A DNA stretch of 64,000 bases from Paracoccus haematequi (lineage in GTDB: Bacteria; Pseudomonadota; Alphaproteobacteria; Rhodobacterales; Rhodobacteraceae): NCBI GenBank assembly GCA_945881965.1, contig CAMCVS010000006.1, forward strand, positions 1-64,000, given 5' to 3'. Below are positions 16,549 through 25,039 of this stretch, piece by piece. The position numbers and the translations under genes are program-made. Within the stretch, counting starts at the first letter, position 1. Every line of letters begins with the position of its first letter. The notes beneath the pieces were generated by a model. That model ran no database searches. It saw only the letters and a list, made by a program, of their open reading frames with translations, and was not told the origin of the DNA.

Positions 16549-17976
16549 TCAGTCCTCCAGAACCCAGGTGTCCTTGGTGCCGCCACCCTGGGACGAATTG
16601 ACCACCAGCGAGCCTTCTTTCAGCGCCACCCGCGTCAGCCCGCCGGGGGTGATGGTGATCGCCTTGGGGCTGACCAGCACATAGGGCCGCAGATCAACAT
16701 GGCGGGGAGCCAGCCCCTTTTTCACCAGAATGGGCACCGTGGACAGCGCCAGCGTCGGCTGTGCGATATAGGTCGCGGGCTTGGCGCGCAGCTTGCGTTC
16801 AAACGCCGCCAACTCGCGTTTCGACGCGGCGGGGCCGACCAACATGCCATACCCGCCCGATCCGTGCACCTCTTTGACTACCAGATCTTTCAGGTTTTCC
16901 AGCACATAGGCCAGGCTGTCGGGGTCCGAACAGCGCCAGGTCGGCACGTTTTTCAGGATCGCCGCCTCGCCGGTGTAAAATTCGACGATATCGGGCATGT
17001 AGGAATACAGCGCCTTGTCATCCGCGATGCCGGTGCCCGGTGCATTGGCGATGGTGATGCCGCCCGCGCGGTAGACGTCAAAGATGCCCGGCACGCCCAG
17101 CAGGCTGTCGGGGCGGAAATTCAGCGGGTCCAGAAAATCATCGTCGATCCGGCGATACAGCACGTCGATGGCCTGATAGCCGCGCGTGGTGCGCATGGCG
17201 ACGCGGCCATCGTGGATTTGCAGGTCCACCGCCTCGACCAGTTCCGCGCCCATCTGGTCGGCCAGAAACGCATGTTCGAAATAGGCCGAATTATGTATCC
17301 CCGGCGTCAGCACCGCCACCACCGGTTTTTCGCCCTTGGTCGCGGGCGGGGCGCAGTCGCACAGGCTGCGCCGCAGGTCGCGCGGATAGGTCGACACCGG
17401 ACGCACCCGCAACCGCGTGAACAGTTCCGGGAACATCTGCAACATCGTCTCGCGGTTTTCCAGCATATAAGACACGCCCGACGGGGTGCGGGCGTTGTCT
17501 TCGAGCACGTAAAACTCGTTCTCGCCGGTGCGGACCAGATCGGTGCCGACGATATGGGTATAGACCCCGCCGGGCGGGTCCACGCCGATCATCTGCGGCA
17601 GGAACGCCTCGTTGCGCATGATGATGTCGGCGGGCAGGCGGCCCGCGCGCAGGATTTCCTGCCGGTGATAGATATCATGCAGAAAGGCGTTGATGGCGCG
17701 CACCCGCTGGTCGATGCCCTTTTCCAGATGCGCCCATTCGCGGCCCGAAATGATCCGGGGCACCACGTCGAACGGGATCAGGCGTTCATCGGCATCCTTG
17801 GCACCATAGACGTTGAAGGTGATACCGATGCGGCGGAAAAACGCCTCGGCCTCGGCGTTCTTGGCGCGCAGGTGGCGCGGGTCTTCGCCGCGAAACCATT
17901 CGGCATAGGCGGCATAGGGTGGGCGGGCGGACCCGTCCGGTTGCAACATTTCGTCAAAGAACCGCGAATTTTCCAT
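16549..17976 (-). CDS. Circularly permuted type-2 ATP-grasp protein
   Basis: A 475-residue predicted amide-bond ligase. Family landmarks are DIYHRQEILRAGRLP, the metal/ATP motif EDNARTPSGVSYMLENRE, VLTPGIHNSAYFEH, and KEVHGSGGYGMLVGP near the C-terminus. It probably ligates an amino acid or peptide using ATP, producing a substrate for the transglutaminase and Anbu genes downstream. I start at ATG 17976 (MENSRFFDEML), where homology should begin; the open frame continues upstream through non-conserved sequence. It is the first gene of the operon, divergent from the giant adhesin gene across a 354-bp region containing a large hairpin. Confidence 0.92.
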   Translation of the reverse strand: MENSRFFDEMLQPDGSARPPYAAYAEWFRGEDPRHLRAKNAEAEAFFRRIGITFNVYGAKDADERLIPFDVVPRIISGREWAHLEKGIDQRVRAINAFLHDIYHRQEILRAGRLPADIIMRNEAFLPQMIGVDPPGGVYTHIVGTDLVRTGENEFYVLEDNARTPSGVSYMLENRETMLQMFPELFTRLRVRPVSTYPRDLRRSLCDCAPPATKGEKPVVAVLTPGIHNSAYFEHAFLADQMGAELVEAVDLQIHDGRVAMRTTRGYQAIDVLYRRIDDDFLDPLNFRPDSLLGVPGIFDVYRAGGITIANAPGTGIADDKALYSYMPDIVEFYTGEAAILKNVPTWRCSDPDSLAYVLENLKDLVVKEVHGSGGYGMLVGPAASKRELAAFERKLRAKPATYIAQPTLALSTVPILVKKGLAPRHVDLRPYVLVSPKAITITPGGLTRVALKEGSLVVNSSQGGGTKDTWVLED

Positions 17977-18072
17977 AACACCATGTTGCAGGGCGGTTTT
18001 CCGGTTTGGCAACGGGGTATCGGACGAATTTATGCAGGTCTGACCGCGATGGCGACGGTAAACGCCTAAGTT

Positions 18073-18132
18073 TTGGGCAGAATCGCCCGGTTTCCCGCAA
18101 TTTGGTGCTGTCAAACCGGGCGATGTGCCCAA
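18073..18132. promoter_or_regulatory. Large inverted repeat in the ATP-grasp/adhesin divergent region
   Basis: The 354-bp gap 17977-18330 contains a perfect 12-bp inverted repeat, ATCGCCCGGTTT (18082-18093) and AAACCGGGCGAT (18113-18124), around a 19-nt loop. Across a small internal loop it is extended by TTGGGC (18073-18078) pairing with GCCCAA (18127-18132). It lies about 100 bp before the ATP-grasp start and 200 bp before the adhesin start. It could be a 5'-leader structure or a shared operator. No promoter elements in this gap could be assigned with confidence. Confidence 0.55.
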
Positions 18133-18330
18133 GGCCGTGGTGCGCCCAAAGATCAACTGCGCGCGCTTCGGCATTGGCAGGAAACCACAATATCGCCCTT
18201 GTCAGAACATATTTGGCTGACGTTGCAGAAAACACTCTAGCGTGAGAATCCTCGATTCGGTATACATGACGCACAAAGAAACAGGCGCGCGGCATGAACC
18301 GATGCGCCCCGAGGTCAGAGCGGTGGTGTC

Positions 18331-21300
18331 ATGAAGGCGATTGATTTCGTCGTCCGTACAGGTGCGGGCGCAGTACAGTTTGGTGAGATTGCGGAAAAGG
18401 GTGGGCAAACCCGCGTGGCCGCAGAGCCAAACGGCGAAATTTCCCTGAATTTGCGGCAATCCGACGTCGCCGGGTATCAGCGCCAGGGCGCAGACCTTGC
18501 GATCACGCTGGCCGATGGCCGGGTCGTCCTCATCGAGGATTACTTCTCGGGCGATCTGCCGGTGTCGCGGCTGTTCATCTCGGCGGATGGCTACCTCAAC
18601 GAGGTGACGCTGGTTGAGGGCAGCGGCGGGTCGATGTATGCGCAATACGGACCAACCGCCGAATGGGGCAAGTGGAGCCCGGATGAGGCGCTGATTTTCC
18701 TGAACGAAGGCGATGCTCTGATCGCCCCCAATCAGGTCGCGGGCGCGGTCGGCGGCGATGATGACGTGTCGATGCTGGCCGCCATTCCGCTGTTGGGTGC
18801 CTTGGGCGCGGGCGGCACGGCGGCAGCGGCGGCGGCTGTGGTCGGCGGCGCGGTGCTGGCTGGCAGCGTTCTAAACGGCGGCGATGGCACACCGACAGAC
18901 CAGCCCGGCGGCGGTGGCACGGGCGGCGGTGGCACGGGCGGCGGTGGCGGCACGCCCCCCACCCGCATTGAACCCAGCGTGAACGAAAAAGACCAGATCA
19001 CGCGCGACGGCGCGGATGAAAAGACCATCACCATCACCGGGCGCGCCGAACCGGGTTCGACCGTGACCGTGGTCATCGGCGGCGAGACTGTGACCACCAC
19101 CTCGAACGGGGACGGCAACTGGCAGGCCGGGTTCACCGGCACGGATTTCCCGGCAGATGGCGGCTACAATGTCGCGGTCACCGTGGTTGAACCCACGGGC
19201 ATCACCACCAACCTGCCCGGTCCGCCCGTGGTGATCGACACCACGCCGCCGCTGCTGGATTTCACCGATGGCACGCAATCCACCACTCATGTGGTGAACG
19301 CAGCCGATCACGCCAACGGCGTTGATATCGCTGGCACCAGCGAGGCCGGGGCCACCGTCGCCGTGACCGTGGCGGGCGTGACCAAGACCACGACGGCAGC
19401 CGCAGACGGGACATGGACGGTCAGCTATACCCCCACCGAAATCGTCGGCGGAGAATACACCGTGCCGGTGACGGTCGTGACCACCGACAGCTTCGGCAAC
19501 GCCGCCAGCTATACCGACACGCTGGTGGTCGATACCATTCCGCACCCGATCACCATCGCCACCGCGATTGTGGGCGGCGAAGGCACCGTGAACAGCTTTG
19601 ACGCGCTGAACGGCGTGACCGTGACCGGCACATCGACCCCCGGCGCTGTTCTGGCTGTCGAAATCGGCGGCAATACCCAGACGGTCACTGCGGGCGCGAA
19701 TGGCGCCTGGTCGGCCTCCTGGGCGGCTGGCGTGATCGCGGGCGGCGAATATGACGCTGTGGTCAACGTGTCCACCGTGGATGCGGCGGGCAACCCGTCG
19801 TCGGCCACCGGCAGCTTCCGCATGGATACCGTGGGGATGGTCACCATCACAGCAGGCCCCATCGCGGGCAATGACGTGGTGAACGCCGCAGAAGCCGCAT
19901 CTGACATCATCCTGACCGGCACCACCCAGCCGGGATCCTCGGTCACCGTGCAGATCGACGGGGTGACCCGCACCGCGACTGTAGCCGCAGACGGCACATG
20001 GACCGCGACATTCCAGGCGGGCAGCCTGCGCGCGGGCACCTATGATACCAGCGTCGATGTGACGGCTACGGATGCGGCGGGCAACATTGCACTGGCCACG
20101 CGCCAGATCAGCGTGGACACCCAGAACACCCTGACCATCGGCCTGAACGCCGCTGGCGGCGACGCCATCATCAACGCCGCAGAACGCAGCGCGGGCGTGA
20201 CGCTGACCGGCGATACCCAGCCGGGATCGACCGTATCGGTCAGCCTTGGCGGCGTGTCCCGCCCTGCCACTGTGAATTTCGACGGCACATGGTCTGTGAC
20301 CTTTGCCGCCGCTGACATCCCGACCGGCACCCGCGATCTGGCGATCAGCGCCACCTCGACGGACCGGGCAGGCAACGTGAGCACGGCCACTTCGACCATC
20401 GCGCTGGACACGGAAAACGCCGTGACCATCACCAACACCGGCGGCGGCACCGACAGCGTGGTCAACGCCGCCGAACGCACCGCAGGCGTCGTCATCACCG
20501 GACAGGCCGAGGCCGGGTCCACGGCTGTCGCCGTCACGCTGAACGGCAAGACCCATGCCGCCACTGTGGCCGCCGACGGCAGCTGGCAGGTTGCGGTTGC
20601 AGCGGCAGACCTGCCCACCGGCGAGCGCAGCGTTGACGTGAACGTCACCGCGACCGACCGCGCGGGCAATACCGCGACTGCGACCAGCACGCTGGCCGTG
20701 GATACCGTGCCGCACCCGATCAGCATCGCCACGGCGCTTGTGGGCGGCAACGGCACCGTGAACGGAACCGAGGCCGCAGGCGGCGTCACCGTCACCGGCA
20801 CGTCGACCCCCGGCGCTGTTCTCGCCGTCGAAATCGGCGGCAACAGCCAGAATGTCACCGTGGCCGCAGATGGCCGCTGGACGGCGACATGGGCCGCAGG
20901 CGTGATCCCCGGCGGCGAATATGACGCCGTGGTTAACGTCACCACGACGGATGCGGCGGGCAATCCGTCGTCGGCCACCGGCACCTTCCGCATGGATACC
21001 GTGGGGATGGTCACGATCAGTGCCGCCCCCATCGCGGGCAATGATGTGGTGAACGCAGGCGAAAGCGCCGCTGGCGTGACCCTGACCGGCACGACACAGC
21101 CGGGGTCCACCGTCACCGTGCAGATCGACGGCGTGACCCGCACAGCGACTGTCGCCGCCGACGGCACCTGGTCTGCGACCTTTGCGGCAGGCTCGCTGCG
21201 CGCAGGCACCTATGCCACCAGCGCCACGGTTACAGCGACCGATGCGGCCGGAAACGTGGCGCAGGCCACCCGCGCCTTCACCGTCGACACCCAGAACGCC

Positions 21301-23619
21301 GTCGCCATCAGCGCGAACAACGCGGGCGGCGACAACATCATCAACGCGGCAGAACGCACCGCGGGCGTCACGCTGACGGGCACCACGGATGCGGGGTCGT
21401 CGGTGGTGATCACGCTGGGCGATGCCAGCCGCGCGGCCACTGTGGCCGCCGATGGCACCTGGACCGTCACTTTCCCCAGCAGCCAGGTGCCGCAGGGCAC
21501 GCGCGATCTGGCGGTCACCGCGACCTCGACCGACGCGCAGGGCAACGTTGCGCGCGCCACCTCGACCATCGCGCTGGATACCGAAAACGTCGTGACCGTG
21601 ACGGATACGGGTGGCGGTGCGGATGGTGTGGTCAACGCCGCTGAACGCGCGGCGGGCATCATCATCGCGGGGCAGGCCGAACCCGGCACCGTGGCGGTAT
21701 CGCTTGATATCAACGGGCGCACGCATACCGCCACAGTCGCCGCCGATGGCAAATGGCAGGTGGCGCTGGCCGAAGCCGACTTGCCCACCGGCGAGCGTGA
21801 CCTGCAAGTCGGCGTCAGCGCCACCGACCGGGCCGGCAACGTGGCGACAGTGGATACCGTTCTGGACCTTGATACGCTGGTCAACCGCCTGACGGCGGCG
21901 TCGGAATCGGGCGGGACGGATCGCATCATCAACGCCGCCGAACATGGTGCGGGCGTGATCATCCGTGGTCAGGTCGAGGCGGGGTCCACTGTGTCCCTGC
22001 GGATCGGCACCAACAGTGTCAACGCCACGGTTGCTGCCGATGGCTCCTGGACCGCGACTTTCCCGGCGGCACAAGTGCCGCGCGGCGATCTGACGGTTCC
22101 GGTCACCGCCACCGCCACGGATGCGGCTGGCAACGTCCTGACCAGCCGCGTCCTGTTGAAGGTGGATACCATCTTCAACAGCCTCGCGCTGGGCCCCGAT
22201 CCGGTCGAAGGCAACAACGTTATCAACTTCCGCGAAGCCCAGGATGGCGCGACGATCACCGGCACGTCGGACGCGAACGCCATCGTGTCCGTCACCTTTG
22301 GCAGCGCCACGCGGCAGGTTGTCACCAATGCCCAAGGCGCGTGGAGCGCGAATTTCCTCGCCGCCGAACTGCCTGCGGATACGGAGAATGCGCCGATCAC
22401 TGCCACCACCACCGATGCGGCGGGCAACGTGACCACCGTCACCGGGTCGGTCACGGTTGACACCCGCGTCGACAACCTTGGCATCGCCATCGACCCGATC
22501 AACGGGCTGGACGTGATCAACGCGGATGCGCTGACCACGGGTGTGGTGCTGACCGGCACCACCGAACCGGGTTCAACCTCGGTTCTGGTCAATCTGGATG
22601 GCAAGGTTGTGACCGCAACCGTCACCCCTGATGGCCGCTGGACCGCCGTGTTCGATCCCGCGAACCTGCCCTCGGGTGAAAAGACCGCGACGCTGAGCGT
22701 CACCGCGACCGACCGCAACGGCAACGTCGGCACGGTGTCGAACACGGTGCGTGTCGATACCTTTGTAAACCGGCTGGAAAATTCGGCCACCCCGGTCGAG
22801 GGCGACAATGTGGTGAACGCCGCAGAGGCCCGCGATGGTGTCCGCCTGACGGGCCGGGTCGAAGTGGGGTCTGCGGTCACAATCGTGCATGACGGCGTCA
22901 ACTACACCGCCACGGTCGCCCGCGATGGCACCTGGACAGCGGATATCCCGGCATCGGCCATTCGCGCCGGGGACTATGACACCACCGTGGTCATCAACGC
23001 CACAGATGCGGCGGGCAACACGGCGTCCATCTCGCGCATGCTCAGCATCGACACCGAGGTGCCGGATGTGGCCAACGTGCTGAACCAGACCCGCCTGCCC
23101 AACAGCGTGGCCGCCATCACTGTGGCGGATACGACCGAGGATCTGACGGTGTCCGAACTGACCGCTGACGGCACCATCATCGTGGATCGTGCCACCGGCG
23201 TCGATGTTCCCGCCTTGGGTGGGGCCGTGTTCGGCTTTGCCCCGGCGGTGCCGGACGGGTCGCACCTGATCGTCAACAACACCGACGCGGCTGGCAACAC
23301 CAGCGGCACCTATCTGGTGCTGGACGAGCTGACCACATCGGTTGTGGACCTGCCCGCCGGTCTGGCCGCCCATCAGATCGAGGCGATCGACCTGCGCTTT
23401 GCCGAGGACAGCCAGTTGACCATCACCGAGGCGCAACTGCGCGCCCTGTCGGACAACACCGACAGCCTGCTGGTCCACGGCGGCACCGACGACACCGTGA
23501 CCGCGCGCGGCGCGGTGGCGGCGGGTTCAGTGCAGGTCGCGGGACAGGGCTATGTCGTCTATACGCTGGGGGCCGATGGCCGCCTGATCATCGACGACGA
23601 TATTCAGGTTCTGATCTGA
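18331..23619 (+). CDS. Giant Ig-like repeat protein with BapA-prefix domain, predicted type I secretion substrate
   Basis: A 1762-residue predicted surface adhesin or biofilm protein. Residues 1-130 match the BapA prefix-like domain (MKAIDFVVRTGAG, then LADGRVVLIEDYF), followed by a hydrophobic Ala/Gly stretch and a Gly-rich linker at about 190-210. Fourteen Ig-like modules of about 97 residues follow, each with NAAE-x-x-x-G-V near the start, ATVAADGTW in the middle and ATDAAGN...VDT at the end. A non-repeated C-terminus ends GADGRLIIDDDIQVLI, as in BapA-type secreted agglutinins. No Sec signal and no RTX nonapeptides were seen. The exporter genes directly downstream support type I export. 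Confidence 0.9.
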   Translation: MKAIDFVVRTGAGAVQFGEIAEKGGQTRVAAEPNGEISLNLRQSDVAGYQRQGADLAITLADGRVVLIEDYFSGDLPVSRLFISADGYLNEVTLVEGSGGSMYAQYGPTAEWGKWSPDEALIFLNEGDALIAPNQVAGAVGGDDDVSMLAAIPLLGALGAGGTAAAAAAVVGGAVLAGSVLNGGDGTPTDQPGGGGTGGGGTGGGGGTPPTRIEPSVNEKDQITRDGADEKTITITGRAEPGSTVTVVIGGETVTTTSNGDGNWQAGFTGTDFPADGGYNVAVTVVEPTGITTNLPGPPVVIDTTPPLLDFTDGTQSTTHVVNAADHANGVDIAGTSEAGATVAVTVAGVTKTTTAAADGTWTVSYTPTEIVGGEYTVPVTVVTTDSFGNAASYTDTLVVDTIPHPITIATAIVGGEGTVNSFDALNGVTVTGTSTPGAVLAVEIGGNTQTVTAGANGAWSASWAAGVIAGGEYDAVVNVSTVDAAGNPSSATGSFRMDTVGMVTITAGPIAGNDVVNAAEAASDIILTGTTQPGSSVTVQIDGVTRTATVAADGTWTATFQAGSLRAGTYDTSVDVTATDAAGNIALATRQISVDTQNTLTIGLNAAGGDAIINAAERSAGVTLTGDTQPGSTVSVSLGGVSRPATVNFDGTWSVTFAAADIPTGTRDLAISATSTDRAGNVSTATSTIALDTENAVTITNTGGGTDSVVNAAERTAGVVITGQAEAGSTAVAVTLNGKTHAATVAADGSWQVAVAAADLPTGERSVDVNVTATDRAGNTATATSTLAVDTVPHPISIATALVGGNGTVNGTEAAGGVTVTGTSTPGAVLAVEIGGNSQNVTVAADGRWTATWAAGVIPGGEYDAVVNVTTTDAAGNPSSATGTFRMDTVGMVTISAAPIAGNDVVNAGESAAGVTLTGTTQPGSTVTVQIDGVTRTATVAADGTWSATFAAGSLRAGTYATSATVTATDAAGNVAQATRAFTVDTQNAVAISANNAGGDNIINAAERTAGVTLTGTTDAGSSVVITLGDASRAATVAADGTWTVTFPSSQVPQGTRDLAVTATSTDAQGNVARATSTIALDTENVVTVTDTGGGADGVVNAAERAAGIIIAGQAEPGTVAVSLDINGRTHTATVAADGKWQVALAEADLPTGERDLQVGVSATDRAGNVATVDTVLDLDTLVNRLTAASESGGTDRIINAAEHGAGVIIRGQVEAGSTVSLRIGTNSVNATVAADGSWTATFPAAQVPRGDLTVPVTATATDAAGNVLTSRVLLKVDTIFNSLALGPDPVEGNNVINFREAQDGATITGTSDANAIVSVTFGSATRQVVTNAQGAWSANFLAAELPADTENAPITATTTDAAGNVTTVTGSVTVDTRVDNLGIAIDPINGLDVINADALTTGVVLTGTTEPGSTSVLVNLDGKVVTATVTPDGRWTAVFDPANLPSGEKTATLSVTATDRNGNVGTVSNTVRVDTFVNRLENSATPVEGDNVVNAAEARDGVRLTGRVEVGSAVTIVHDGVNYTATVARDGTWTADIPASAIRAGDYDTTVVINATDAAGNTASISRMLSIDTEVPDVANVLNQTRLPNSVAAITVADTTEDLTVSELTADGTIIVDRATGVDVPALGGAVFGFAPAVPDGSHLIVNNTDAAGNTSGTYLVLDELTTSVVDLPAGLAAHQIEAIDLRFAEDSQLTITEAQLRALSDNTDSLLVHGGTDDTVTARGAVAAGSVQVAGQGYVVYTLGADGRLIIDDDIQVLI
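19541..21880 (+). repeat. Tandem duplication of a four-Ig-module block (period 1170 bp)
   Basis: Modules 3-6 (19541-20710) and 7-10 (20711-21880) of the adhesin are copies of one four-module block. Matched anchors are exactly 1170 bp (390 residues) apart: CGCACCCGAT at 19541 and 20711, CATGGATACC at 19821 and 20991, and the GATAC at the block ends, 20701 and 21871. There are no net indels, but many silent and coding differences, so the duplication is not very recent. Confidence 0.9.
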
Positions 23620-23631
23620 TCACAGCACCAC

Positions 23632-23661
23632 GGGGCAGGGCGGCACCAGATCGCCCGCCCC
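23632..23661 (+). terminator. Strong stem-loop after the adhesin gene
   Basis: GGGGC-A-GGGCG (23632-23642) pairs with CGCCCGCCCC (23652-23661), giving 10 bp with one bulged A and a 9-nt loop. It begins 12 nt after the adhesin stop codon and ends 46 nt before the outer-membrane-factor start. No U-run follows. It is probably a transcript-stabilising or attenuating structure that lowers expression of the exporter genes relative to the substrate. Confidence 0.5.
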
Positions 23662-23707
23662 CAACACGAGCAGAACGGCAAGCACCCGGAACATGAGGGG
23701 CGGACGG

Positions 23708-25039
23708 ATGAGGCGGGTAAACGGGGCGTCATTGACGCTGGCGGTGGCATCATGTGCCGCGCTGTCAGGCTGCATGGGCAGTGACGGCGAGGTGTCGCGG
23801 TTCCGGCAGGGCGCCGACGCGGCGCTAAGCGCACCCAACGCGGCAACGCCTGCGGCACAACCGGGCGTCCTGCCCGCCGAGGCGCAATCCCCGATCATCA
23901 ACGCGCTGCAATCGCGCCAGTCGGTGTTGCCCGACGGGTCCACCTTTGACCGCATCGCGGCGTCCGTTCTGGCCGCCAATTCCCGCGCCGCCGAGGCGGA
24001 ACTGCGGTCCGCCCGCCTGCGCGCCGAGGCGCAATCCAAGAACTGGCTGCCCTCGCTGGGCCCGGTCCTGAGCCTGTCTTCGCTGGGGCAGGTGCTGGCG
24101 CAGATCGTGATTGATCAGGTTCTGTTCGATCATGGCCGCAAACAGGCCGAACGCGATTTCGCCAAGGCCGATGTCGAGGTCGCTGCCGTGACGCTGGCGC
24201 GCGACACCAACGACCGCGTGTTCACCGCGCTGGGGCTGTATATCCTGGCCGAAGAGGCGCGCGAAAAGGCGGCGCTCAATGCGCTGGCTTTGCAGGACAT
24301 GAGCCGGTTCGCCCATATCATGGAACGCCGCGTCGAGGGCGGCATTTCCGACAATTCCGACCTGAACATCCTGCGCCAGAAACTGGCCGAGATCCGGTCT
24401 GCCGAAGCCGCAAGCCGCGAAACCGCCGCCGCGTCGCTCGCCGAACTGAACGCGATGTCGGTGCAGCCCTTGGACGGTTTGCGCGGGCTGGCCCCGGTGC
24501 CGGTGAACTGATCAGGGGTGCGCGCCTTGGCGGTGCTGCTGGCTGAGGCGGAAAAGGATCGTTCCGTCGCGGGTGCGCGCGCCGAACGCGCCGAACAACT
24601 GCCGGGGCTGGGCGCGCAGATCATCGCGGGCACCACCGGGCTGGATGCCGGTCTGATCGTGAAATCCGAAACGAACCTAGGCTTTGGCACGCCCGCCGCC
24701 CTGCGCGCGATCGAGGCCGCAACCGAGGCCGCAGGCCGCCGCGTCACGCAGGCGCAAGAAGACAGCAACCGCGCCATTGCCCGTCTGGCACAAGAGGCCA
24801 CCGCATTGGACCGCCAGACCGCCGAAGCCGCCGGGTTGACCCAACAGGCCAAGGCCAACCTTGACCTGTTCCAAGCTCAATATGACGCCGGACAGCGGCA
24901 GGTGACCGATGTGGTCGGCGTCTATGAAACCTATGCCCGCGCCGCACAATCCGAGGCGACGCTGAAATACCGCGCCGCGCTGATCCGGCTGGAAATGGCG
25001 CGCGATCTGGGCCTTCTGGCAGATGGGAACGCGATTTGA
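23708..25039 (+). pseudogene. TolC-family outer-membrane factor of type I secretion, interrupted by an in-frame TGA
   Basis: Outer-membrane channel component for the adhesin exporter. The 5' part (23708-24511, 267 residues) has a lipoprotein signal with lipobox LSGC and TolC-type helices (VIDQVLFDHGRKQAERDFAKADVEVA). It ends at TGA 24509-24511. The same frame continues as TCA GGG GTG and stays open to 25039, carrying the expected second half (LDLFQAQYDAGQRQVTDVVGVYE). Read through, the product would be 443 residues, normal for the family. The second half has no ribosome binding site at its first GTG (24518). ATG 23708 is preferred over 23693 because GAGGGG lies just upstream. Causes could be a real nonsense mutation, a base-call error or UGA readthrough. 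Confidence 0.85.

Noticed and set aside
18871-22335. Very long minus-strand open frames across the Ig-repeat gene
   Set aside because: They mirror the repeats of the plus-strand gene in complement, with Arg/Gly/His-rich composition and no domain or ribosome binding site. They arise from high GC and codon periodicity.
18331-23619. RTX toxin
   Set aside because: The gene is next to a type I exporter, but no GGxGxDxxx repeats or toxin domain were found; the protein is an Ig-repeat adhesin.
24509-24511. Selenocysteine codon or programmed frameshift at the TGA
   Set aside because: TolC-family proteins have no selenocysteine position, and I saw no convincing downstream SECIS-like hairpin. The frame is the same on both sides, so no frameshift is needed.
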